Of a stretch of 64,000 bases of DNA, positions 22,122-32,400 are shown piece after piece. Source of the DNA: Tilletia caries (lineage: Eukaryota > Basidiomycota > Exobasidiomycetes > Tilletiales > Tilletiaceae); contig JALUTQ010000026.1 in NCBI GenBank assembly GCA_032718865.1, positions 372,001 through 436,000 of the forward strand. Reading direction: 5' to 3'. Numbering within the stretch: position 1 is the stretch's first letter; the number at the start of each line of letters is the position of its first letter. A program made the position numbers and the translations under genes. Under the pieces are notes generated by a model. The model made no database searches. It was not told the DNA's origin and saw only the letters and a list, made by a program, of their open reading frames with translations.

Positions 22122-23206
22122 CTAGAAGTATCCGCCCAAACGCATCCACGCCCGGCAGTCTGCGGCAGTGATGGTGCTCACAGCATGGTAGAAGTTGTCG
22201 GCTCGTACTTCTGTCGCGCGTTCTCGTCGAAGCATTGCCTTCATCTTGGCATGAGCACGCTCAATGGGGTTGTAGTCTGGGCTGTATGCAGAGAGAAGTA
22301 CCAGCTTGCATCCTGTAAGAGAAAAGAGTGCGAGCGGAATTCAGAAAGCAACACCAATGACCAAATCAAGCATTCAGAGAAGAGAGACATTAAAACTGAC
22401 CAAAGCTTTCGACGAGCTCCTTGACTTCGCTGGACCTATGGAAGCTTGCATTGTCGAGAACTAGCACAGAATTGGGAGCCGGATATGGCTGCATTCTTGG
22501 CAAGAGCTCCGTACGCAGGTAAGAGCAAAATCGATCGCCGTTGAACGATCCTCGAACTGCCCAGGGAGCAAACAGACCATCTGCAGATAACGCCGCGATG
22601 CATGACAGGCGACCGCCTCTGATGTAAGGACGCTTGAGCCGGGCGTGCGAGTTCTTTGCGCTTCGGGCTCGAACACGGACCGCATCTCTGGCGTCGTACG
22701 ACGTCTCGTCGGAGAAAACAAGCTGATTCGCCTCGTACTGGCTGATTCGGAGGATGTAGTCGCGGCGACGGGTCTCGGATCGTTCCTGCGCAATGCGGTG
22801 CGCGCATTTCAACGTGATACCGGCTCTTTTGAGCGATCTGTGTACCGTACTGATCGAGACACGCGTCCCAACCGTTTGATGCAGAATGTCGCCAATCTCG
22901 TCCAGGTATAGGTCAGGATGACGCAGAATGAGCTCTTGAAGAAACTGGATGGCGGTGTGGTGAAGGAGACGAGGTCTTCCTGGAGAATTTCGATTCGGCC
23001 GTGGATCTTGGAGATACCTGAATATATACTTGCGAGTTGCGTCAGTCTATAGTAATACGTAACATGTAACTACTTATTACTCACCTATAGAAGGTACTGG
23101 CCGAAAGAATTCCTTGCTTGGCGAGGTACTTGACCGTTGCCTGGCCATCGAGAACCAAGCGCACGGAAAGATCTTTGACTTCTTGGGATAGACGCCGATA
23201 AGGCAT
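22122..23206 (-). CDS. DDE_3 (IS630/Tc1-mariner) transposase, intact, 3 exons
   Basis: complement(22122..22312, 22401..23017, 23085..23206) gives 309 aa without a stop or frameshift. The N-terminus (MPYRRLSQEVKDLSVRLV, QATVKYLAKQG) is a helix-turn-helix of the kind that binds terminal repeats. A second DNA-binding part follows (GRPRLLHHTA...VSISTVHRSLKRAGI). The catalytic domain shows FSDETSYD (first Asp), LVLDNASFH (second Asp) and YSPDYNPIERAH (third acidic residue, Glu in this lineage). It would cut and paste the surrounding TA-flanked element. Introns are GT-AG. The start Met at 23204-23206 matches the family N-terminus. All three catalytic residues are present, so activity is plausible. 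Confidence 0.9.
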
Positions 23207-23803
23207 AGTCGATATGATGCTCTAGAACACTGCTGTGGAGAAGAAAGACGATGCTTTGATGCTGAAGTATGTGAGGAAAAGGATGGAGCGGTGGGGATTG
23301 GTGATGGGTTGTGGTCAGTGGTGCTGGTGAGCGGTGAGTCGGTGAGTGGTGAGTGGCCCGATCCCTCTCTCTTTTCGGCCAAAAAAAAAAAATTAAATAA
23401 TCCCAGTCAATATGCAAAACCCTCTAAAGCGGAACTGACGAAAACCCCTACTGAAAGTTGTCGCAGACACTGCTCCAGTGCCCAACTTCTCGACGATCCG
23501 TCAAAAAGAGGCCCGTGCGAGCTGTCTGGTGTCCGCTCCACACGACGCAGTCAACACGAAGATTAGCTGCTCTACAGCGACGAACACAATGGCCAGCCGT
23601 GACACAACAAAGAAGCCAATGGCAGGAAAAACACCATAGCGCTGCTCCTTGCCTGCTGAGCTCGCAGCAGCGCTGTCTTTGTGCTGATTTCGTTTGGCGA
23701 AAATGGAAGCTGAGAGGAGGAGAAGTGGGCCTTCAGACGGTGTTGGGTCAAAAAGTTGCAGGCACCTTCCAATTGAATCGGGTCGAATGTCCCCAGACCG
23801 CGT

Positions 23804-23971
23804 ACGCGGTATAGTGCTTTAGCTCATTTGAGAGTTACAAGGTCTGGTGTGACCAGACTACGCGGTATAGTGCTTTAGCTCATTTGAGAGTTACAAGGTC
23901 TGGTGTGACCAGACTACGCGGTATAGTGCTTTAGCTCATTTGAGAGTTACAAGGTCTGGTGTGACCAGACT
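23804..23971. repeat. Three tandem 56-bp copies of the right element end
   Basis: Units start at 23804, 23860 and 23916 with ACGCGGTATAG and end GGTGTGACCAGACT. They are identical by eye. Each unit contains the terminal inverted repeat of the outer element, so that element has three successive right ends before the single 9-bp duplication. Confidence 0.95.
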
Positions 23972-23972
23972 A

Positions 23973-24760
23973 CAACGACAGCAACACCGAGCGAGTGCTC
24001 TCACATCTCAGCGCGCGGAGCACAGGGATGCTGAAACAACACCGCGGCACGGCCCTCCGCCACGGAAATGGGTTGCAAAGATTCCAATCGCAGCAGTCGC
24101 TCCAGCTCCAGGCGACCAGGCGGCCCCGGCGATGAAGGGTCGGGCAATCGCAATCGTCGTCAAGCGTCAAGGTGAGTCTCTGTAGCCGGTAGCCCCTGGG
24201 CGCTCCAGTCTCCAGAGGAGCCCGGACCAGTCCCACGTCGTCTTACGGACACGCCAGAATGTCCTCGAATCTGCCTCACGAGTCATATGCACGATATGCA
24301 TGATGGTTTCCGCAGTCCCGCAGATCCGTAGCAGTGGTCGCGCTTAGATTTGTTGACTCTGGTCCAGCCGCAGGCAGGCGTGAGGCGGGCCAGAACAAAT
24401 TATTATAGTAGTGCGCCATCTTTTGGCCGCTTATCACCATTGCGGCACTGTTGAGTGCTGCGGCACGCCTGCACTGCAGCAGTGTACTCATGTCCAGTGT
24501 CCACACGGAGTCTGGTGTTGTTTTTGTTGTTTCGTCCGCAAGTCTCACTCCGCTAACGCCCCTTTCCTGCGAATTCAGACTTTCTCTCATATGTGACAGG
24601 CTCACTGGTTTCGTTCAGACTTACCTTCCTTTCTCCCACCTACCTCCATCTCCCACACTTCATCTCCAACTCTCTCCCTGTTCTTGCCCCAAAGAGCAGC
24701 CACTTACTCCCTTCCCACCCCCAACTACAGTCGTTTCTTCAACAAACTCAAACAGCAATA
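23973..24760. promoter_or_regulatory. Upstream region of the expansin-like gene
   Basis: No gene seen. The last 150 bp before the start codon at 24761 are C/T-rich (runs of TCTCCC and CTTCCC), typical of strong fungal promoters and leaders. The transposon end lies 788 bp upstream of the start. Confidence 0.5.
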
Positions 24761-25688
24761 ATGGCCCGCATCAACTTCGTTGCCCTCGCGGCCGCCATGG
24801 TCCTCGCCATGGTCGCCCTCCCCTCCACCGTCTCGGCCAACGAGGTCGCCGTCGGTGAGGATGCCGTCCTTGCCCGGTCCGCCGCCTTCGACCCTCTCAA
24901 CGACCCTGACATTGAGATCCTCCAGGACGTCGAGGACACTGACTTCGACGACATCCTCGACCTTGACCACGATGAGGACGCCGTCGGCGAGCTCGCGTCG
25001 AACACGACTGCCGTTCGTCGTACCCGCACCCACAAGCACAAGTCTGACAAGCACAGGAAGCACAGCCACCGCCACTCGCGCAACAAGATCCACGTGAGCT
25101 CCGGCCCCAGCGCTGGTGCCAAGCTCATCTCCAAGAACCAGTTTGTCACCTGGTACTCTGCCCACGACCTGCTCAACCCCGCCTGTGGTGCCGGCAAGTG
25201 GCAGCCCTCCCCTCGCTCGCACGTTGCTGCCATCGGGGGCAGTAGCAACCTCAAGTGCGGTGACTTCGTCCAGCTGTGTGTGACCAACAAGAAGAAGTGT
25301 GTCACCGTCCGTATCGTCGACGCCTGCGCCGGCTGCAACACACCACAACACAGTGAGTCTCTTCTCATTCGTAGTGACACAAAACCGCCCGGAGTGCTCA
25401 TTGACTCATCATGTTCCTTCTCGCATTTCTCCGTTCTCAGTCGACCTGTCCAAGTCTGCCTTCATGCAACTGGCTACCGGTGGTCTCGACCAGGGCGAGG
25501 TCCACGGCGTGCACAGCTACAAGCTCGGCGAGAAGATTACTCCTTGGGCCCTGAGTGAGTACCTTTTTCTGAAGTTCTGCGGTGGTTGAGGCACATCATT
25601 CTGACTTGCTGAACCTTCCTCGACAATCAACTCGCTCTCAGACCTCTTCGGTGGCAAGCTCGAGCGGCAAGGAAACAAGCCCTACTGA
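24761..25688 (+). CDS. Secreted expansin-like (double-psi beta-barrel) protein, 3 exons
   Basis: Exons 24761..25352, 25441..25554 and 25642..25688 give 250 aa. The first 25 residues (INFVALAAAMVLAMVALPSTVSA) form a signal peptide. A spacer of about 60 acidic residues (DVEDTDFDDILDLDHDED) and a Lys/His/Arg-rich stretch (residues 88-110) precede the barrel domain. Domain marks are ATWYS-like FVTWYSAHDLLNPACG, CGDFVQLCVTNKKKCVTVRIVDACAGC and HIDLSKSAFMQLA. These match the fungal expansin/barwin/RlpA group, which loosens wall polysaccharides without hydrolysis. The Met at 24761 is preferred to the upstream in-frame Met at 24593 because it starts the signal peptide. Splicing restores HIDLSK and ALNLFGG. 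Confidence 0.88.
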
Positions 25689-26325
25689 AAAGTGGGCTTC
25701 TGACCAGCCTCACGGCACCCCACCTCCGCCTTCACTCGTTGCTACCCCCACCTGCACAAGACATGGTTTACAAACCCTCGACAAACTCATCCCAACCACC
25801 CCATGGACGGTAATCTTATGACCGATGTCTCAAGTACTTCTATTCTCATCGACCCCCCCCCGCCATCCAGCCAACACATCGGTCCCCAGTCCTGGCCCTG
25901 GCCCCCTTCTTTCTCCCCTACCTTTTTTGGAAGAGCCTGGACTCGCTTCTGGCCAGCCCAGTTTTGCGTGGCAACCTACTCTCACAATTTTGTCCTTATT
26001 CTTTCTTCCTTTTCACTTCACGCTTTAACGGCTTTTCAATCCATTGGTAACACCCCTTTTACATACATATCCTCAGTACTCAGTCCTGATCCCTACGCGA
26101 GCCCAGTCAGCGGTCAGACGGTCAGACGAGTTCCTCGTCGAAGTTGTATGAGCATCCTGCGCTGAGTGGTAGATGATCTGCTCGGAGCTTTCGGTACCCA
26201 AAAGGAAGAGGAAAAAATCCGTCGTCAACCTGGATGACCTTCACAAGCTGCCATCATCTTGCTCCTCGCCGCCCAGCCTTTGCCAATCGCCCTCGCTCCC
26301 TTCCTTCCCGCAAGCAGCAGCAAAA
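25689..26325. other. Intergenic, no supported gene
   Basis: About 640 bp between the expansin-like and Tom6-like genes. Pyrimidine-rich, with a C9 run near 25852. No conserved frame seen. Confidence 0.5.
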
Positions 26326-26840
26326 ATGGCCTCGCGCGGTATGCAACCCGGCTTCCTGAACAGCTCCCGTGGACCCGCCCGGCCAGCACAGTCAAGCTCG
26401 GCATGGTCTCGGTTCCTCCAGAACGAGATCCTCGCGCCGGAGAAGCGAGCAGGTACGTCTTCTCTTGGGGGAGGGACAGGGGGAGGGGGTAGGGATGGTC
26501 TTAGTGCATGCGCTGACGCTGTGCTCTGCCTCCCGAGCCCCCTTACCTTTGCGTTCTGCGAATGTCTGAGTTGCTGCTGACTTATCAATTTCCTTCCCTT
26601 CCCTTCCCTTCCCTCTCCTCTGCACTTCTTTGTTCCCACTCGCTACTCCTTCCTTTCCTGCACCTCTCTTCCGTGCGCCTTCCCCTCTGTTCTTTCCGTG
26701 CTGTCCCGACGGCCCACGTTCTCCACATCTCCCTTTCTCACACAGGTAACCTCCTCGTCCTCTACGGCGCCGGCTTCTTCGCGGCAGGCGTGACCCTCTT
26801 CCGGACAGTCGGAGCCGACCTCTTCGTACCGGTGCTCTGA
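26326..26840 (+). CDS. Tom6-like small mitochondrial outer-membrane protein, 2 exons
   Basis: Exons 26326..26452 and 26746..26840 give 73 aa. A polar N-terminus with SAWSRFLQNE is followed by one membrane segment (NLLVLYGAGFFAAGVTLF) and a short tail DLFVPVL. The order SRF, then NGAFF/YGAGFF-AAGV, then D-LxP-L-COOH fits the Tom6 subunit of the TOM import complex, which stabilises the Tom40 assembly. The acceptor CACAG at 26741-26745 joins GCA-G to GT-AAC in frame. Such short spliced genes are easily missed. The assignment rests on pattern and length only, and another single-pass membrane protein cannot be excluded. Confidence 0.6.
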
Positions 26841-27819
26841 AGCTGTCTCGGTCGAACGCAACAATAGAATCCAGCTACTGGTCGTCAGGGTGTTGTGGAG
26901 GGTCTCCCGAGAAGGCGTATCGCTCTTGGGCCGAAGGAATTTTCGACATCCCGCCCGCCTCAATCAGGCGATCGCCTGGCGAATCTGGGCAACCGGAAGG
27001 CCAATTCTCGACCAAGCATCCTGTCATCCTATTCCTCAAGGAACCCTCGTCCTTGGTCGGGCCATCCGGACCCGTCTCACCGAATCGACTGCTCGCCTTC
27101 CCTCTCTTCGTCGCAACATTGTACAACCACCTTCTCTCTCTCTCGCAAGAAACAAAAGCAGCAACCAGAATTGCGATCGTTTGGAGGGGGCGTGATGTCC
27201 ACGGTACCATCGGCTGAGGAGGGAGGGGTCGTGGCAGCGACGGGTCGCCGAGCGCCTCTCAGGGGTCAGGGCAGGCAGCCCTTGCAGAAGGTTCCTAAAT
27301 GAAAACGACGGAGAACAGAGAGAGAAAGAGACAAAGAGCAAACCAGACAGCTGTGACTTCCGCCGCGCGCATTTGTAAACGGGTATAGCAGTCAAAGGCA
27401 AGGAATCAGTTCTGCGGTCTGCCTCGCTTTTGAGCCGAGAACAATCATGCACAGAGTTGAGGTAAGTAATCATTTTGAGGAGGCAGACAGGTCTCTTTCA
27501 TCATGACGTTGGACAAGGAAAAAGCTTCCGCGACCTGCGCCGCTTCATGCATCAGCGGGAGTCGACTTTGGGACCTTGAAGCCCGGCTCAACGGGTATAA
27601 AGGAGCCCGGCTCAAAGGGTATAAAGGTCCTGGCCAACAGGCCAAGTGGTTCCAAGTTCCGATCCAGACGTTCGTTGATTCCGTCCTCTTGCTGTCACTC
27701 TCGCTCACGAGCTGTTCACCTTCCTTCCTGCTCTACCTCATCAATAGGTCCCAAGTCAACGACGTCGCTCTCCACTTTTTCCCTCCTCTTCCTTCTTGAC
27801 CAGGTCCATATATACAGCC
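26841..27819. promoter_or_regulatory. Intergenic and GST-kappa promoter
   Basis: No supported gene in about 980 bp. The part nearest the downstream gene carries two TATAAAGG boxes within a 24-bp tandem duplication at 27581-27628. Confidence 0.5.
27581..27628 (+). repeat. 24-bp tandem duplication carrying a TATA box
   Basis: Units at 27581-27604 and 27605-27628 share GCCCGGCTCAA-GGGTATAAAGG and differ at two positions. Each holds TATAAAGG. They lie about 190-240 bp upstream of the GST-kappa start and could give two transcription starts. The role is inferred. Confidence 0.8.
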
Positions 27820-28795
27820 ATGTCCCGCCCCCGCGTTACCCTGTACCTCGATGTGGTCTCGCCTTACACGCGCGTCGCTTTCGAGGTCCTGAAGCGATAC
27901 GAAGAGCCCTGGGACATTGAGCTCGTCTTCAAGGCTGTCAGCCTGCGTGCGGTCATGGACGAGTGCGGCAACCATGGCCCTACAATGGGAATATCCCAGA
28001 AACGTGAGAGGATGTCCAAGCCAGGGAAAGAGCTGGGGGGAGGGATGGGGAGCTCTTAATCTGACTCTCCTCCTGTTTTGCCTCTTACCTACGTTACAGG
28101 AAACCAAACGATCAAGGATGTTTCACGTGCCACTCAGTACTACGACGTTACTCTCAACTCGCCCCCAAGCTTCCCTTTCCCCACCAGACCGGCCCAACTC
28201 CTCCTCCGCCATCTGTCCGACCACCCGTCCCCGTCGGTGCAAGCCAAGTACGTCAAGGCCATCGAGGCCTGTTTCACCGCTACCTGGACAACGCATGCTC
28301 CCCTCGGCAACGCAGAGCAAGTCCAATCGGCCGTGAGCTCCGTCTGGGGCCAGGACGGGCAGGACGAGTTGAAGAAGCTCATCGAGGAGAGCTCGACGCC
28401 GGAGATGGTCGAACGGCAAGAGCGCGAGGGGAAGGCGCTTGTCAATGAGGGCGGGGCGTATGGATTCCCGTGGATGACTGTCGAGAAGGATGGCACGACT
28501 TCTACCTGGTGTGTTTGCGATTCCTTTCCCTGCTATCAGATTTTGCTTGAACTCAGTCAGAATGCTGATCAAGCCCCTCTGACTTCCACGACACTCAGGT
28601 TCGGATTGGACCGCTTTGATTTAAGATCGTCTGTGGCTCTTTGCAGAGATAATCTATTGGCTGACGCATACCTCCCGTCCACTACAGCAAATGGCCGTCG
28701 TTCTCGGCAAAGAGTGGAAGGGACCCTTCCCAGACGGCCGTCCGCGACAGATCAAGGTAGCCCACGAAGTCCGGAGGGCTCGGAGCCGCGTGTGA
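27820..28795 (+). CDS. Glutathione S-transferase kappa / DsbA-like protein, 4 exons
   Basis: Exons 27820..28003, 28100..28508, 28599..28632 and 28688..28795 give 244 aa, near the family's ~225. The thioredoxin-like start VTLYLDVVSPYTRVAFEVL places the active Ser in SPYT. The helical insert includes RPAQLLLRHL...VKAIEACFTATW. The C-terminal part has GGAYGFPWMTVEK (cis-Pro region), WFGLDRF and VVLGKEWKGPFPD, all typical of kappa-class GSTs and 2-hydroxychromene-2-carboxylate isomerases. The enzymes act in mitochondria or peroxisomes on lipid peroxides and aromatics. The last intron (28633-28687, GT-AG) is chosen because it joins GLDRFDLRSS to QMAVVLGKEW in frame. Without it the frame ends in a non-homologous tail. 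Confidence 0.85.
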
Positions 28796-29406
28796 GCGCT
28801 GTGCGGTGATCACGTAACTTTATGACAAACAGAAAACATCAACTATCATCGAGGACAAATGAGGATACACAGTCACGACAGGGCGCCTGTCCCGGCAGCA
28901 AGCCCATGGATTCCAAGTTACAGTCGACAGAAGGAAAGGAGCAGAAGACGCTATTATGTACACAGGTTGACGACAGGATGAGCCGCGAAAGAAAACTACA
29001 TACGAGCAAACCGACGCGAACATGGATCAATTTGGAGACACTTTGATGCATGCAGCGGGTCAGGACTCAGGACAAGGGAGAGGATGAGGAACAACTGGTG
29101 CGAAAGGAAGAGCGACAGAGTGTATAGGTGGTTGCTGCGACTTTCTAGGATGCGATTCGGTGTATGAAGTTGCTTCAGCGAAAGGATGATGGTGACGACG
29201 GGGGGCGGCTGAGGGAAGAAAGTTCGCAGCGGAGAGGGGGGTATTAGAGGGGCCGAGTAGCTTGGGGTTGGGTAGGTGTGTCCGGTCATTGAAATGTCAT
29301 CCGAAGGGGGCAATACATAAAGAAGAAAAGGCGGGTCAGGCTTGACGGCCTCGCCGGCGAGCCGAAGGGGAAAGAGTACAGGTCGTAGATGATCATAATC
29401 CGATTT
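28796..29406. other. Convergent intergenic region
   Basis: 3' flanks of the GST-kappa and lipase genes. No additional gene seen. Confidence 0.6.
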
Positions 29407-32400
29407 TCACGTGTTGCCCGGTGCATCTGCGTCGTCCGGAAGGACGGATTCGAAGAGAAGCTGCGTGCAGAATTCATCTGTGTAGTGGCCGAAGAAGGTA
29501 GAAGGGTTTCAGAGCGTATCAGCATCAGGAACATGACACAGAAGTATCACAGAATCACGGTTCCATGAGGTGCCTCACAAGACTTACAGTTGGTAGGTAT
29601 GTGATCCCGCATCATCGACATCGACCACACGAGCTCAGAGAATCGGTTTTCGACATCGTCGCAATACCGAAGTACGACTCGGTGCGCCTGGCCTTTACTG
29701 GCAGCCAGACGGTCGTAGTCTTGCTGGCGCGAATGCATCGAGGAGCGACTCATTCGGGGTGTGACAAAGACGGCGAAGGACTCGATGCCTGGAGAGGAAG
29801 GATATGGATAGGTATCCACCTTGTCAGCCCTTCTTTTCCTACCAAGGGAAAGTGTTTGCTAAGGACGGCAAGCTTGCTACTCACAATAGACATGACCGGG
29901 CGGGAACAATTTCTCCTCCTTCATGTCCGCCCGCATCGTCTTGATCACCGCCCAAAGCCACTGATTCAGCTCGGCATCTGTCTCCACATCATCTTGGATC
30001 GAATGGGCCACAGTCCCCATCTCTCCCTCGTCGACCTGCTGTCTGGCGAAGTTGGGGTCTCGGTAACCTGGCTTGCTCGCGCGATTTGACGTCCGGCCTC
30101 TGGTGAGGTCATCAATATCGATGGTCTGGATTCGCTCTTCGACAATCGGCTGAGCTTGCGACATCGAATCCTGATTGAAGTGCTCCAAGTCGGAAGCGCT
30201 GATCCCAGTAGCCGGCGAAGGGGGCAGCTGCGCTTGCTCCGAAGACCGACCTGCGACCTTTTGTCGCTTGTGCTGGAGCAATCCGATCGTGCGCGCCACA
30301 ATCTCTTGTGCCACATCGCTCTCGCGCTCTTCTGCCAAACTCTTGGCCACATTCTTCAGATCTCGAAGCGAGCCGAGACTGAGGAAGGGAACCATGTCGT
30401 ATCCGTGCGCGAGAGAAGTTACCAGGCCGCGGCAGAAGCGACTCAAGTCGGCACTGGCCGTCGCCGGAGGGCCGTACGCGTACGCATGGATAGGTCGGCC
30501 CGGGGGGAGACCAGAGGTAAGCGACGTCACAAAGGGAGTCGTGATGGGCGGGAATGCAGGCGGCTCCAATCCCTTCGCCTTGATGTCCTCGATCTGTCGC
30601 AAGAAGACGGGCGCAGGAACGCCCCACAGGACGGCCAAGATGGTGCAAACTCCACCACCGAGCGAATGTCCCGCCAACACAACACCATAGTCTGGATTTT
30701 CCTCCAGCCCCAGTCGAATGGTACTGAAGACGGTGCTCGACTGTGCCCGGAAGAGTCGAGCCGAATGAAGCATGCCTGCATGGACCTTGTACTGCCCTTC
30801 CGGGTGGCCGCCTTGGACGGTAATGCTCTCGTACGAGCACGTCAAGTCGGTCAGGATGTCGCTGAGTCCGAGTGTGCCTCGGCAGGTGAAGACGATCGCT
30901 TGGCTGTCATCGTCCACGGACACATAGTTGACGAGTGGTGACATTTCTTATGCCACAGAGAAGTTGCGTTTAGCAGCTGAACTTAGACGCGTCAGAGACG
31001 ACGAAAGACTCACTGTCAGAGTGGAAAGGTCCCGTTCCACCCTCCGTAAAGCTTGACAGCAGAATCTTGTCCACATCCAAGCCGACTGAACAGCAAGCGG
31101 TCAAACTTGTCATCAGTCCTCAAAACCATCAAAGTCACCAACACATCAACCCCCACAGGACCCGTAGCAACTCACCATGATGTGCGAAAGACCAGACATT
31201 AGCATGGTGCTTACTCGTGTCCGGGAAGAAGTAATCCGCCTGACCGATCCCAAAGATACGCATGAAGTTCTGCCCATACGCCGCACTCGAATGCCGCATA
31301 AACCGATGCAGATTCTTGACCAGGTGCGAATGCGGGAAGTACGCATTCCCCTCAGCGCCAGCAGGTTCCCCGGGGAAGTTGGGCCCCAAGTCCGGAGACA
31401 CCGTCGCTGACGGGGGCACACCGCCACCGCCTCGGCTCTCATGCCTTGCGTCCATGTTCTCGGCGCTGCTCAGGTACGGCGAGTTGTGCGCCGTCGTATT
31501 GGTGTGCGTGTGGGTCCGGGACGTGAAGGAATGCACAGACGTGACCGACTGCGCGCGTGAATGTCTGCGCGAACTGATCATAGGCGGCGAGTGCAACAGC
31601 CCATTGGTCCCATTGCCGCCGCCCGCACTCGTCTCGACGGAGGGGTCATACTGAGCACCAAGGAAGGGAACACCGAACGTGCTTCTCGAGGTCCGCTTGC
31701 TTTTCCTCTTCGAACCCCGTTGCGTCACAGATCCGTTTGGGCTCATGATCTCCTCCGACTCAAACGATGTGGCCCCCGAGGCCGATGCACCGGTATGCCC
31801 GTTCGTCGGCAGCGCCGTGGCACTGATGTTGTTCCTCGCCCGGGTCGGTACAGCCGGAGCGGGGGAGAGCAACATCCTAGCCTGAGCCGGAGACGGCGTA
31901 CTCTTGCTGCTGCTCGTAGCTCGCGTCGGTGCCGTTGGCGAAGGAGGGCCAGAAATAACCAGTTCTGGCTCTCGACCCTGCGTACTCACACTCCGCATCG
32001 ATATGTCCGACGACCCTGCATTACGTCCGCTGCTCGGCTGCGTCTGCGTCACGGTTGCTGCCGAACTGGAGCGAGACGTATTCCGCACGACATCACGAGC
32101 TCGACCGAAAGCTCGCTGCAGAGTCGACCCCCCGCTACTAGCCTTACGGGGTGAATCCGGTACGGGGACACTCCCTCGCCGTGGTGTTCGAGCGCCGTCT
32201 GACGACGCTGCGGAGGAATCGTGTCCGACCCGCTCTCTCAGCCGCTCCTTTCCCTTTGCCCCGGTGAAGTGGAGGCCAAAACCCGCCGCCGAGGGACTGC
32301 CGCCGTTGTTCTCATGATCATCAACGAGGCCGGCGGGCGACCCAGGCGAGCCGGGTCCATCCAAGGTTTCCCCCTCTCCCTCCAGCAACATGCCCACAGT

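Larger units (their letters stand above)
19533..23424. mobile_element. Tc1/mariner-type (IS630/DDE_3) element with two genes
   Basis: The 3892-bp element has inverted ends GAGGGTTTTGCAT (left, 19533) and its complement (right, to 23424). Weaker similarity continues another ~12 bp into an AT-rich stretch on both sides. TA flanks each end (19531-19532 and 23425-23426), the diagnostic duplication of Tc1/mariner elements. It encodes a complete DDE_3 transposase on the minus strand and a second, unrelated gene on the plus strand. The two genes are convergent, with their 3' ends about 480 bp apart. Confidence 0.85.
19233..23448. mobile_element. Small TA-flanked inverted-repeat element split by the Tc1/mariner insertion
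   Basis: AGGGGTTTCGTCAG at 19233 and its complement (ending 23448, one extra T) are inverted, each bordered by TA (19231-19232 and 23449-23450). Removing the 19533-23424 element leaves about 320 bp, a typical MITE size. The insertion lies only about 22 bp from its right end. Support is one 14-15 bp repeat pair plus TA, so this layer is less certain than the others. Confidence 0.55.
19120..23972. mobile_element. TAGTCTGGTCACACCAG-family element, copy 2, with nested insertions
   Basis: The left end TAGTCTGATCACACCAGACC (19120) and right end GGTCTGGTGTGACCAGACTA (to 23972) are inverted with one mismatch. CAACGACAG lies directly outside each end (19111-19119 and 23973-23981), a perfect 9-bp target duplication. 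The first ~90 bp match copy 1 at 6882. Without the inner insertion it would be about 0.6-1 kb, comparable with copy 1. Nearly all of its coding sequence belongs to the element nested at 19533-23424. Confidence 0.88.

Noticed and set aside
23804..23971. CRISPR-like array
   Set aside because: Three adjoining identical 56-bp units without spacers, in a eukaryotic genome; they are element ends.
28619..28646. 28-nt intron giving LDRFE-IIYW in the GST-kappa gene
   Set aside because: Too short and without a GT donor; a 55-nt GT-AG intron at 28633-28687 gives a better family match.
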